Shown here: in pieces, positions 30,627 through 42,180 of the stretch
Layout: each line of letters begins with the position of its first letter
How positions within the stretch are numbered: the stretch's first letter is position 1
Assembly: GCA_036346225.1 (NCBI GenBank)
Contig: JARFIW010000999.1
Location: 1,967,001-2,031,000, forward strand
Source: Platerodrilus igneus
Lineage: Eukaryota > Arthropoda > Insecta > Coleoptera > Lycidae
DNA: 64,000 nt
Direction: 5' to 3'
Notes under the pieces: model-generated
The model's database searches: none
Seen by the model: the letters and a program-made list of their open reading frames with translations, nothing else
What the model was told of the DNA's origin: nothing
Made by a program: the position numbers and the translations under genes

Positions 30627-33600
30627 TGTAACGGGCATTTTTTATAGCGTAACATTTTACGCTCCCTTTCTGTTAGCGTACTTAAAAATACATTTCTGTA
30701 ACTACTATTTCTATATTTGATTTTCAATTAATAAATAAATTGCAGGGAGCAAATTTTAAATAGGATTATTCGAAAATTACTTTCCAACTTTTTGAAAAAT
30801 GATAAACCGCTTGTAATTAATTATAAATTGCATCGTTCTTGTCTGGCCGTTCAAATAGATTTTGTTCCTTATGTGGATATACAAGTTTAGATAATAGTCG
30901 ATAAGAGGTTATGGTAACAACGATGGAATATAAACAGATGAGAGAGGAGTTGTAGTTTGTGTTTTGTTCCGATATTACGTGAAAAATACTGTTTCCATGT
31001 TGCTTTACTAATTGTGTTTTTAGTTGAGTTTTCTTGTGAAGTAAACGTTGTTGATTAACTGTAGAGCAGTTGGAGTTTGCTCTTCGTTCCTACAGATTAA
31101 TTACGTTAAAAATAGTGTGTGCGGTTTGCTTTGAAAAGAGTCGGATTGTTATAGTGATACGCGTAGCTTTACTAATTGTTCTTTTTGTTGCTTTTCTGTT
31201 GAAAAAAAGTGAGAGAGCTTGTTAAACTCGAGGCACGTGTGCTTTACGGAACATTTGACGGACGGTTTTATTTGTTTACGCGTACCTTACTAATTGTCTT
31301 TAGTCGTTTTCTTGTGAGATAAATGTTTTACGGAACATTTGACGGACTTGCTTTAGTGAACACGTGCGATACCCATTATGCTTCTTTTTAGTTGTTTTGT
31401 CTTTTATATTTAAACTGTGTGCAATCTAGTTTCGCGGTCCTGTTCTTCTCAGCGATACGGTAGCAATTTTTCTAAACAAAGAATCTGAAAGGATCATTTT
31501 GCGCAAATTTCGTTATTTGCAAAATATGGCAGTCCGTTACAAAGGTATTGTTTGAAGTTTCTCACTGCTTGTTGGGATGTTTATGAACATAATATACATC
31601 TGGTCACAGTTGGAATTGAACTGTGGGAATTTTATCGAAATTTATTGTCCGAGGCGTGATAATGTCTGCTGCTAACACCAGTGAAATACGTGGTGATTAG
31701 TGTAACGTTGATAAGTTCCATCAACACCCCAGTCAAGGGTGAAGTGCTGCAGGACTTCGGAATCCACACTTCAGTTGCAAGGAAGCGTTGCTGAAGGACT
31801 TTTGTGTGAACTATTTCCTACTGGTTTACTTTAAAATCTATCTTGCTTTACCATATCTTTGTCGTTCTGATACCTTTACAAAGACTTGCATGCTATTTTA
31901 AAACTTAGAAAAAAAAGAAGAAAAATCAATACTGCTGAATTACTCATATCAATTGTGTCTTATCTATTTATCTTTTGTCAACATTTATCTTATTTGTTAA
32001 TTGGTGTGTGAGGAAACGTTTCTGCACCCCCAATTACCCCTTTGTACTAAACATTTTCTGTATTGCTTTATCTGATTATATTATATAGTTTATCTAAACA
32101 GTTTTATTTACATTCTACAAAGTACTGAAACTTGACTATGCATTGCTGCTATGCTTATTCTTTTTCAGGTTTGTAACTAATTTTCTTGCAGGTATGGTCA
32201 CAACCCTTACCGCCGCATCACCATATGTCAGTCTGCTTTCACAACCCCTACTCTCAATTGAGCCGGTCATTTCTTTGACTTTCTTTGTGTTACGTAGCAG
32301 AAACTTTGGCGCCCAACGTGGGCCACAAAAACGTAACAGAAATTTTGGCGCAACGTGGGTTTTGTTACGTTTTTTTCGTGGCCCTACGTTGGGCCAAAGT
32401 TTCTATGTAACACAAAGAAAGTCAAAGAAATGACCGGGCTCAATCGGAGAGTAGGGGGGTAGAAACGACTGACATATAATGTATGCGGCGGTAAGGAGTT
32501 AGTGACAATACCTGCAAGAAAAATAGTTACAAACCTGAAAAAAGAATAAATAGCAGCAATGCATAGTCTAAGTTATTCAGTACTTTGTAGAATGTAAATA
32601 AAACTGTTTAGATAAACTATATAATATAATCACGATAAAAGCAATAAGAAAATGTTTAGTACAAAGTGAGGTAATATTGGGGAGTAGCAGAAACGTTTTC
32701 ACAACCAATTAAACATAAATCAGATAAAATGTTGACAAAAGATAAATAGATAAGACACAATTGATATGAGTAATTCAGCAGTATTGATTTTTCTTTCTTT
32801 CTTTTTCATGTTTTAAAATAGCATGCAAGTCTATTGTAAAAGGTATCAGAACGACAAAGATATGGTAAAGCAACGAATAGATATTTAAAGTACAGTAGGA
32901 AATAGTTCAACTTACAAAAGTCCTTCAGCAACGCTTCCTTGCAACTGAAGTGTGGGATTCAACGATGTCCTGCACTAACGAAGCACTTCACCCTTGACTG
33001 TGAGGGTGTTGATGGAACTTATCACACGTTACACTAATCACACCTACGTATTTCACTGGTGTTAGCAGCAGACATTATCACGCGTCGGAACTATGTAGCC
33101 TTGATAAATTCTATTTCCTAAGACAATAATTTCGAAATATTCCGCAGCACTAGTTCAATTCCAACTGGGACCAGATGTATATTATGTTCATAAACATCCC
33201 AACAAGCAGTGAGAAACTTCAAACAATACCTTTGTAAGCCGGCAATCTGCCATATTTTGCAAATAACGAAATTTGCGCAAGTAATGATCCCTTTCAGATT
33301 CTTTGTTGTTAGAAAATTTAGAAACTACCGTATCCCTGTATTTAAATAATCCAAAGTATGCGCTACTCTGAGAAGAACAGGACCGCGAAACTAGATTGCA
33401 CACAGTTTAAATATAAAAAGACAAAACAACTAAAAAGAAGCATAATGGGTATCGCACGTGTATCACTAAAGCAAGTCCGTCAAATGTTCCGTAAAACATT
33501 TATCTCACAAGAAAAACGACTAAAGACAATTAGTAAGGTACGCGTAAACAAATAAAACCGTCCGTCAAATGTTCCGTAAAGCACACGTGCCTCGAGTTTA

Positions 33601-34198
33601 ACAAGGTCTCTCACTTTTTTTTTCAACAGAAAAGCAACAAAAAGAACAATTAGTAAAGCTACGCGTATCACTATAACAATCCGACTCTTTTCAAAGCAAA
33701 CCGCACACACTATTTTTAACGTAATTAATCTGTAGGAACGAAGAGCAAACTCCAACTGCTCTACAGTTAATCAACAACGTTTACTTCACAAGAAAACTCA
33801 ACTAAAAAAACAATTAGTAAAGCAACAAGAAAACAGTATTTTTCACGTAATATCGGAACAAAACACAAACTACAACTCCTCTCTCATCTGTTTATATTCC
33901 ATCGTTGTTACCATAACTTCTTATCGACTATTATCTAAACTTGTATATCCACATAAGGAACAAAATTTATTTGAACGGCCAGACAAGAACGATGCAGTTT
34001 ATAATTAATTACAAGCGGTTTATCATTTTTCAAAAAGTTGGAAAGTAATTTTCGAATAATCCTATTTAAAATTTGCTCCCTGCAATTTATTTATTAATTG
34101 AAAATCAAATATAGAAATAGTAGTTACAGAAATGTATTTTTAAGTACGCTAACAGAAAGGGAGCGTAAAATGTTACGCTATAAAAAATGCCCGTTACA
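30627..34198. mobile_element. 3.57-kb palindrome: two LTRs head to head around a primer site
   Basis: The left arm (30627-32294) and right arm (32406-34198) are inverted copies of one long LTR. It starts TGTAACGGGC and its inner end is about TTTGTGTTAC(A/G), so it has TGTAAC...GTTACA termini. Eight to ten bases inside each inner end is a primer site-like TTTGGCGCCCAACGTGGG (32305-32322), a match to the 3' end of tRNA-Lys(CUU). A degraded inverted counterpart lies at 32380-32396, and a third partial copy sits in the centre (32345-32360). The whole is flanked by the 4-bp repeat agca (30623-30626, 34199-34202) inside the hAT element. No gag or pol is present. The arms differ by indels (1668 against 1793 bp). 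Open frames in the arms are not genes. Confidence 0.85.
32305..32322 (+). promoter_or_regulatory. tRNA-Lys-type primer-binding site at the palindrome centre
   Basis: The 18 bases TTTGGCGCCCAACGTGGG follow the inner end of the left LTR. All but the first two fit the complement of the CCA-tailed 3' end of insect tRNA-Lys(CUU) as I know it. The mirrored site of the right LTR (about 32380-32396) has lost bases. Confidence 0.7.
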
Positions 34199-34202
34199 AG
34201 CA

Positions 34203-34640
34203 AGCAACGCAAAAAAATTCAGGAAGCAAACATAATAAAGAGTAACATGGAGAAATTTGAATTTGTTTTTATTACGGTTGTACTGACAAATCTGTTTGGA
34301 GAAATAAATTTTGGTTCAAAAATACTCCAAAGAAAATATTTGGATGTAGTGCAGGCGTCAGAAACTTTAAAAGAAATATTTGAAAAATTACTGCAATAAT
34401 AAACAAGTTTGAATTCTAAAACAGAGGCTACACATTGCTAGAAATTGGGGAGTTTCGGAAAATTTTTCTAAAAGGAGAACTAAAATTAGGAAGAAATTTT
34501 TTGATGAATTAGCGGAATTGCGGAATATCATCGATTTACAGATGAAGAAATGTATTTTAAAACTAATATTTTTCTTCGAAAAGTTGATATTGCAATTATA
34601 ATAAAACATTAAAGTAAGACAGATTTTAACAATTTTAACT
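34203..34640 (+). pseudogene. hAT transposase, central region
   Basis: In pieces the plus strand gives FEFVFITVVLTNLFGEINFG and KYLDVVQASETLKEIFEKLL, then after a frameshift ARNWGVSENFSKRRTKIRKK and YFKTNIFLRKVDIAI. This follows the order of the central catalytic domain of ZMYM1-like hAT transposases (insertion domain with LQxxxxDI, then an R-rich K/R segment and an F-VDxA segment). The part between the N-terminal finger and this region is missing. It stops at the reverse-transcriptase element on the right. Confidence 0.7.
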
Positions 34641-37600
34641 AGTAATGTTTAAAGCAAATAGAATATTTCCTCCATGGCCACCGAAGGAGGAAATGTTCCC
34701 ATAATACAGGCCGCATTGCCTCGCTGAATAGCAATGCTTATCTTCTGAATAAAGTATGATCCTGAACGTGATTCTCCTGTTTTAATCGCAACAAGTCTTG
34801 CAACTGATTGTACAAAGTGTAAGGCCTCCTCACAGAACGGTCCCATTGTTTCTACTGCAAATGGGACGAAGTAGTAGTTTTGATCCATGATAGTCTTGTA
34901 TTTGTTTAATTTTCTGGATGCTGCGTTGGCTGCGATTTTTCTTGCTTCCTTAGAGGAGTTTTCCACATGAGATGATGCTAAAGTATCGCTGCATGTACTA
35001 TCCCAAACGAGAATTTGACCACTCGCCCAAGGTATAAGTGTCATCCCATCTGGACGCTTGCCGTCATCCCACGCGAGTCCCACTGGTTCGAGCATCGAAG
35101 GGTAGTCGGCGGACGAGAGAAATCTTTTAATAGTGTCATTTAAGTTAAAATGACGAGCCTGTCTATCGGCACTTTTTGGACAAATGAGTCCGTGAGTTCC
35201 TTTGCTGTCAACATCGGAGCCACAGACACATGTGTGAGGAACGCAAATGTTACAACCGAGTCGTAAGGCAACAGAAATGCGGAAATTGTTGTTGTCAAGT
35301 AGTGTTCCCACAGATTTTGAAGGGACGACCTTTAACCATGCCCCGGACTCCATTTCGCAAGAAGCTAAATATCTTGCGTTGTCTCTCTGGTCCTCAAAAT
35401 GTAAAGTGGAGCATGTCATGTTGATGCCAAAATTGTCCCAATTTTTTTGAGAAGATGGAATGGCGGGGATCGTTTCGTCGGGATAATTCAACCTCCAAGC
35501 ACTCAAACAATCTGCGTAATAGGCAATATTTAACTTGTCAGAGGGAATAGTGGGTAACATCAGTTTGACAAGATCAAATGAACCATTACAAGATGCGAGA
35601 AAAGCAGGAAGGGCGATATCTCCAACTTTACGAATGTCTAATCCTCCTTTTTGGATGGGCAGTGAGGCTACTGTCCATTGATTGTCGTTTAGTTTACTGT
35701 TTGTAAGGAGTTCTAGACATGTTTTTATATTTGTATCAATTTTATCGAGGATGGATGGAAAGCACCATGTAGGACATGTTCTGAGGAAGTATGTTAGCTT
35801 CGGGATAGCAAAGCAATTCTTCAGAAGATAATAGGCTATATGGCACTTAAATTCGTTAAGCGAGTAAGTAAAGTTTCTACTTCTTCCATCTTGTCCAAGA
35901 GTAGAGGTTCGCAAGCAGGTTTTAAGATTGAGGCACCTAGAAGGGAAAGTGTATCATCAGATAAAATTTTGATACCAGGAGAAATGGTTTCGAACTTTTG
36001 TTTGACGATGTCGTTTGGCTCGGAGCAGAAGTATATCTCGCATTTTGATGGGTTTATTGATAGTCCTAAATCTTTGCATTGATCAATAATGAATTGAAAA
36101 TCAGATAAAACTTACTCCGGATTACCTCCTAACGTTCCATCATCTAAATACCACGAGTTGAATTCCGACTTTAAAGATTCGATGATCGGTTGGATCGCTA
36201 AACTGAATGCCATTGGGCCTGCCGGATCACCCTGTTGGGCTCCCACTTCAGAATCGATAGTTCTATTCCCAAGGAATAGTAGTGAAGGTTCAGAGTAGCA
36301 TTGGAAAAAGAAGGGGTACATTTCTGGAACTTGATGTAAAGTTTCATGTAGGATGACGTCCCTCTCAACTGAATTGAAAGCATTTTGGAAATCGATTTTG
36401 AGAATGATTTTATCCGTGTTGATGTTTTCCAATATGTACGTTCTTAGTGCATGTACAGCAGCTTCACACCCTCCTTTAGTTGCAAAACCAAGTTGTAATG
36501 GATTGAAATAGAGACATAAATTTTCCCTGATTCGAGCACAAGCTACCTTTGCGGTGAGTCGGCGTAAAGTGTTTCCAACAGCAATCGGTCTAATACCTCC
36601 ACATTTCTTTCTTAAAGCACATAATGAAGCTCCATAAAGTATCTGAGTTATTGAATTGTTGACTTTTCCGGATAGCATAAAATTTCACAATCTTGTTAAC
36701 GAAGTGAGCATGCGTTTTCCTGCATCACCAGTGGGTTTCGATAGCATGTCTTTAAGGTGCTGTAGTCTAAGACCGTCGATACCTGAGGCAGATCCATTGG
36801 GAAAAGAGGATAAAGCTTTAAGGATGTCTTCTGGTGATACGATTATGGTTTTATGGGTATTTGCAGGTGGTTCTGGTAAATTTAAAGTGCGTGAAGGTGT
36901 GGGATGTTTAGATTTTAAAGTTGTAAAAGTATTGTCATCTTGAGGGGCTATTTTATCCGACGAGCATAACAACCTTACTGCACCTCTAATATCTCCATCT
37001 CCTACTTTAGCTTCAGCACGTTTCCATATTGTAGATTGCTTATTTTTTGCCTTTGTGGTTGGTTGTAATGAGGTATCAAAATGATCAGTATTTTGTCTTA
37101 CCAAAGTAGCTAGTGATTTGGATTTGATCCTATCTGGTATTCGGAGGGCTATAAAAGCAAAGTATAATAAGTTTTCCCAAGAATTCAAATCATTTTTTGA
37201 GGTACAAGAATCGATAATGGAGGCTAGTTTGTTCGCAGCCGCAATGCGAGCTCCCTTCGGGATTCGTTTCAAAACGTGAATTTTTTCTTTAAATTCTGCA
37301 ATTCTTGACGAGAAAGGTTTTTCTACGGTTGTTGGTGAAACAGTTATGAAAGGAAGTTGATCCGGGTGAGCATGGGCAACGTGACTTCGGAGTCCTCTTT
37401 TACCTTTATACTGTTTGTGCTTGTGAACGTCCTCTGAGCAGAATGGGCAGGGAATTAGGTTTGGGGTAGATAGGGTGTCATTTTGTGATGATAAAAGTTG
37501 GACACATTTTGGACAAGACCATGTATCCTCACTAGTTAGTAGGTCCACTTCTTCATTTGAAATGTTGATACATTCACCATGAATCCAGGATGAGCAGTTA

Positions 37601-37812
37601 TTGCAGAAAATCCAGTTGGATACATCGTCGTTTTGTAGACAGATTGGACAGGTCAAATTATCCATTATTCATAGATCCTCATTTGAAGTCTTGTATTGTA
37701 GAACATCGCCAACATTTGTACATAATGCTTATATGTTTACTGGTAAAAATAAAAGAGAATAATGTAATATATAAAGTTAGAAACGCTTGTAAAAATAAAA
37801 TCAGGTCAATTT
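34641..37812 (-). mobile_element. PHD-finger reverse-transcriptase element with nuclease domain
   Basis: A minus-strand retroelement sits in the hAT element, between its central region (ending about 34640) and its C-terminal region (from 37813). Its three frames are a single gene of about 1005 codons with few lesions. I find no LTRs, no poly(A) and no clear target duplication. The order PHD finger, C2H2 finger, RT, Cys/His cluster and restriction-like nuclease suggests a non-LTR element of the site-specific RLE type; I cannot assign a named clade. Confidence 0.75.
34649..37665 (-). pseudogene. PHD finger - RT - restriction-like endonuclease protein
   Basis: From the ATG at 37665 the domain order is as follows. 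A C4HC3 PHD finger has Cys6, Cys9, Cys21, Cys24, His29, Cys32, Cys51 and Cys54. A C2H2-like finger follows (Cys73, Cys76, His95, His100). RT follows with GSASGIDGLRLQHL, IRPIAVGNTLRRLTAK, LKIDFQNAFNSVERD (first Asp) and the unusual catalytic box YLDDGTLGG. The thumb comes next, then a C-x-C...H...C cluster (CVCGSDVDSKGTHGLIC), and then RPDGMTLIPW ... VWDSTCSDTLA, which fits the PD-(D/E)xK-type nuclease of RLE retroelements. Lesions are a frameshift near 36680, one stop near 36115 and a frameshift near 35900. Such proteins nick a target and prime reverse transcription there. This copy is among the youngest in the window. Confidence 0.75.
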
Positions 37813-38203
37813 GAGTGAATAACTTTGACAAATACGCTTTAAAGGATTTCACGAAGTGGCAGATATGTTTTCATTCCTTATTCCTCAAAATTTACTTCAA
37901 ATGGCAGACGACGAAATAATTAGAAAAACTGAATCTCTTTGTTCATTTTATTCAAATGACTTATCCGATGGTTTAGGTTTGCAAATATTATTATTTCCCA
38001 AAACTTTTAAAAATGAACTGAAGAAAATCAACACAATTAAAGATATTGGATTTCTACTAATTGTTAACCACTACGATGTGTGTTTCATATGTGAAGATTT
38101 AATTTCGGTAATTCTTTTATTTTTGACAATACCAATAACTGTTGCTTCAGTAGAAAGATCATTTGCAAAATTAAAAATTATAAAGAATTATCTGTGTAAC
38201 AGA
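37813..38203 (+). pseudogene. hAT transposase, C-terminal dimerisation region
   Basis: The open frame from 37856 carries SLCSFYSNDLSDGLGLQIL and the hAT C-terminal signature PITVASVERSFAKLKIIKNY. That is the (P)xSxAxxERxFSxLK motif by which hAT transposases dimerise. The frame is cut after YLCN by the RTE LINE inserted at 38204 and resumes at 41679. Confidence 0.88.
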
Positions 38204-38495
38204 TATTGGAGGAGGGTCGGTTGGTCTCGGGCGATCCTCAATAATTTACAAGCTTGTTGGGGGTTAGCCATGACGGATACGGCTTTTTGCTAAAATCTTT
38301 AAAAACTGCGTTGTGGAAAGATATGGAGCCTACCACAATATTTCCCAGGGTGCGTGGCCTAAAACACGAAATACATATGATGGAGAGCTCACAAGTAAAA
38401 TTCTTGTCCGGAGGTAAAATACTCCCTCATTCGGATCTCCGGGAGGGCTACTTGGGGCTCGTCATCGTAAGAATATAAAACAACAGTTCGATTTA

Positions 38496-41236
38496 GTGAT
38501 AGGGACTTGGAATGTAAGGTCACTACTTAGAGTAGATAAGTTAACGAATTTATTAGTCGAAATGAGAAAGGAAAAGCTGGACATTTTAGGTATTAGTGAG
38601 GTGAGATGGCCAGATAGTAATGACTTTTGGAAAGATAATTATAGAATAATTACAACTTCTTCAACTAATGGACAGGCAGGGGTAGGAATAGTGTTAGGTA
38701 AAAGATTAGGGCATAAAGTTAAAGAGTACTTACAATTTAGTGACAGAATAATTATGGTTAGATTGAGTACAAAACCCACAGACACTGTTTTAGTACAGGT
38801 ACGAGGATGAGGAAGTAGAAAAGGTATACGAGGATATAAATAGTATAGTGAGAAAAGTAAAAAAAGATGAGAATTTAATAGCTATGGGCGATTTTAATGC
38901 GTCAGTGGGAGAGGGTAGTGAGGGAAAAATGGTAGGAAAATTTGGGTATGGCAGACGAAATGATAGAGGAGAAAGATTAGTTTTGCCAGGAACATAGATT
39001 AGTAACTGTTAACACCCTATTCGAACAACATGTTAGAAGAAGATATACCTGGAAAGCCCCAGGTGATAGAGCTAGATACCAAATAGATTATATTTTAGTT
39101 AAACAAAGATTTAGAAACCAAGTTAAAAACTGTAGTAGTTATCCAGGGGCTGACATAGATAGCGATCATAACTTAGTTAAAATGAAGTGTAAACTAAAAT
39201 TCAAAAAATTGAGAAAGGTTAAACGAGAGGGATAGGATCTAGGTAAGCTTAATGATAGTAGGGTAAAAGAGGAATATAAACAAGTATTAGATAATAAGAG
39301 CAAAGAGATAGCTGTAGGAGGGAATGTAGAAAATAGATGGAAAGAAATAAAACTGACTGTACATGATACAGCAACACAGACTATAGGTAAGAAAAAAATA
39401 GAAGCGAGAAAACCGTGGGTAACAAAGGAGATATTAGATTTAATAGAGAATAGAAGAAAGCTTAAACCTTTCAGAGAAGTGGATAGTGAAAGTAAGCAAA
39501 AATATAATACAGTTAGAAATAAGATAATACATGAGTGTAGAAAGTGTAGGTAAGACAGACAGGGCTTACAGGGCAGTTAAAAAGTTTTTTGGGGAAGATA
39601 GGAAAAAATGTAATGGTATTAGAGACGAGAATAATGATCTTCTAATAAATAAAGTTGAGGTAGCAGATAGATGGAAAAGATATTTAGAAGATTTATATAA
39701 GGGAGACGATATGGATGAGTTAGAGTACAACCAAGAAGAGGATGTAGAAATAAGGTTCTCAATATTAAGAGAGGAATTTGATAGAGCTGTTCGGAATCTT
39801 AAATTAAATAAAGCGCCAGAGATAGACGATATTCCCGCAGAATTAATAAAATATGCAAGTCAGAAAACTTTAGACAGATTATATGAACTAGTAAATGTAA
39901 TATATGACAGGTGAGGTTCCAATAGATTTCGAAAAAATATTATTATTCCAATCCCAAAAAGTCAGGAGCTGATAGGTGTGAGAATTTTAGAACGGTTAGT
40001 TTAACTTCTCATGCTTCCAAAATACTAACAATAATAATTAAAAATAGAGTAGAAGCTTTGACTGAGAATTATTTAGGCGAAGACCAATATGGTTTTCGTA
40101 AAGACAGAGGGACTAGAGAACCGATACTAATGATTAGGTAATTATCGAAAAAGGTTACAAAAAATAAAAGACTCATTTCGCGTTTGTAGATTTAGAAAAA
40201 GCATTTGATAGGGTTAATTGGATTGTTATGTTCAGGGTTTTGCAAAAATAGGAATCTCTCATAGGGATAGAAAAATTATTTACAGTCTATATAAAACCAA
40301 AGCGTAGTAATTAGATTTGATGAAATAGAAAAGGAAGCTAAGATTAGAAATGGTGTTAGACAGGGTTGTATACTGTCTCCTTGATTTTTAATGTTTATAT
40401 TGAGGAAGCTTTAAACTTAGCTAGAGAGAGAAAGAGATAGGTATTAGTGTACAGGGACAGAAAATAGACATGTTACGTTTTGCAGATGATATAGCCATTA
40501 TAGCAGAGTCTAGAAAAGAGTTAGGAGAGTTTTAAATATTTTAGATGAGATACTACAGAGTAACTATAGTATGAGAATTAACTCAGTAAAGACAAAGATA
40601 ATGACAAGTGAGTTACAGCCTAGTTCTAAATCAAAATTAAAAATAGGTAATACCGAGTTAGAGGAGGTAGATGAATTTTGCTATTTAGGTAGTATAATTA
40701 CAAAGGATGGACGTAGCAGAAGGGATATAGTAGCTAGAATAGCTCAAGCTAGAAAAATGTTTTTAAAACAGAAAAACTTACTAATAGCTAATAGTATTAG
40801 TCTAGATAATAGAAAAAGTTTCTTAAAGTCGTACGTATGGAGCGGTCTACTATACGGTAGTGAGACTTGGACAATTAAAGAAGTAGATAAGAAAAAGATA
40901 GAAGCTTTTGAAACTTGGTTTTATAGGAGAATGTTAAAGATTAGTTGGACAGATAGAGTAACAAACGCGGAAGTTTATAGAAGGATAGGTGAGGATCCCT
41001 GTATGTGGAAACAATTGAAGGTCAGGAGAGATAGAATGATAGGTCACCAGTTAAGACATGAGGGACTATTTAGTAAAGTCTTAGATTATAGACTGCCAAA
41101 TAAAAATAGAGTAGGAAGGCCTAGACAAAGCTATATGAGTCAAATTATTATAGATTTAGGTTGTGAAGGCTATGTAGACCTTTTTAGACTAGCTCAGAAT
41201 AGAAAAGAATTTAGAGCTGCGTCAAACCGACTTTAA
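38496..41236 (+). pseudogene. LINE copy D endonuclease-reverse transcriptase
   Basis: From MIGTWNVRSLLRVDKLTNLL the endonuclease runs through SSTNGQAGVGIVLGKRL and MGDFNASVGEGSEG-like sequence (with GDFNA at about 38888). The linker has KTDRAYRAVKKFFGED at 39547. RT has LNKAPEIDDIPAELIKYAS, FVDLEKAFDRVNW (about 40185), RNGVRQGCILS (40345) and MLRFADDIAIIAES (40470). A long intact C-terminal frame from 40571 (221 codons) ends in LFRLAQNRKEFRAASNRL. At least five frameshifts or stops break it. A single ORF with an apurinic-type endonuclease and this C-terminus fits the RTE group. It is the reference for copy C. Confidence 0.88.
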
Positions 41237-41489
41237 GTAAGTTCGAAAACAAAACAAAAAAAATAAAAATCAGTTAACTAAATGTCACCATGACATAACT
41301 CACAATTAGTTAGCGGTCTGGCATGTTGGTAGCGTTTCGTTGCTTAAGCCTTACCATAACATATAATTTAACACTTTTCCTTTTTTGAAGCGGATAACCA
41401 GGTAATATTTTTTTATAAATGGGAATCATGTAAACATGTTGGAGTTCTTTAACAGCCATCAGGTTGCTAATATCTATGTAGAGTCAGCT

Positions 41490-41660
41490 GGATAGGAAAA
41501 AGATAGAAGGACTTAGGAAGACCTTAACCAAACTATATTAGTCAAATTATTAGAAATTTAAGTTGTGAAGGGTATGTAAAGCTTTTTAGATTAGCACAGA
41601 ATAGAAAAGAAGTTAGAGCTGCGTCAAACCGACCTTAAGTAAGGTAGAAAACAAAATGAT
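41490..41660 (+). repeat. Second copy of the LINE ORF end in the 3' UTR
   Basis: About 165 bp repeat the sequence at 41100-41255 (the last codons and stop region) with about 80 percent identity by eye. Copy C has the same arrangement. Confidence 0.75.
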
Positions 41661-41678
41661 GATGATCTGTGTAACAGA

Positions 41679-41803
41679 ATGGGCTAAGATAGAATTATGT
41701 ATGTTAGCTTTGCAAAACATAGAGGCAGAAATAGCCGCCAAAATGGAGCTCTAGGATGTTATTGACAACTTCGCTGCTATTAAAGCCCGCAAAAAAATTT
41801 AAT
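41679..41803 (+). pseudogene. hAT transposase, last codons
   Basis: Continuing the frame interrupted at 38203, the sequence encodes LALQNIEAEIAAKM, then DVIDNFAAIKARKK and a stop. This is the C-terminal end of ZMYM1-like hAT transposases (RxxxLAxLSIE...DxxxVIDxFAxxKARKx). It fixes the empty site of LINE copy D. Confidence 0.85.
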
Positions 41804-41879
41804 TTATAGTTTTGTGTTAGATACTAAATAAAGTTTATCGTGAATTTTGTGTTTCTTAAAAATTTTTATTAAATCGGGC

Positions 41880-41936
41880 CTCATTATCATTTTTGCGGGA
41901 GGACCCTCAAATTATAGTTACGTCACTGGATGCAAG
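41880..41936 (+). repeat. Right hAT terminus and 8-bp target duplication
   Basis: The end ttatagttacgtcactg (to 41928), preceded by the GC-rich block gcgggaggaccc, matches hAT termini of the CAGTGGCGTAAC type. The following 8 bases gatgcaag (41929-41936) recur as the reverse complement at 29336-29343. Confidence 0.7.
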
Positions 41937-42180
41937 ATGAAGTATAACTACGTTATCAAGAAGAAGTTTAATAAATTATTACTGTTATGTATGTCAATAC
42001 ACTGTCAAAACATTTAATTTTTATTCATGGAATGTGTTATTGTTGTCAGACATACCGCTGCCTTCATTCCTATTGTATGCACACTTAATACAACCTTTAT
42101 TTATAGAATTAAAACAATACATATAACATTGGCGATGCAGCATTTTATCCGGTTGTGACGTCATTTTAAAGTTAAGGCGA
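41937..42180. other. No gene seen
   Basis: AT-rich sequence between the hAT terminus and the Penelope relic. Confidence 0.5.

Larger units (their letters stand above)
38204..41666 (+). mobile_element. RTE-like LINE, near full length (copy D), 12-bp TSD
   Basis: The copy is bounded by ctgtgtaacaga (38192-38203 and 41667-41678), a duplication of hAT coding sequence. It begins inside the leader (about 170 bp shorter at the 5' end than copy C) and ends with gatgatgat. At 3463 bp it lacks the SINE, Polinton and LTR insertions of copy C, so it shows their empty targets. Its 3' UTR contains a second copy of the coding end (41490-41660). Confidence 0.92.

Noticed and set aside
33188..33755. Frames of 65-91 codons in the palindrome arms
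   Set aside because: They are mirrored in both LTR arms and show no domain; LTR sequence is not expected to code.
34641..37812. Exact target duplication of the PHD-RT element
   Set aside because: Only a weak resemblance (acaatttt against gtcaattt) was found at the edges, too short and imperfect to claim.
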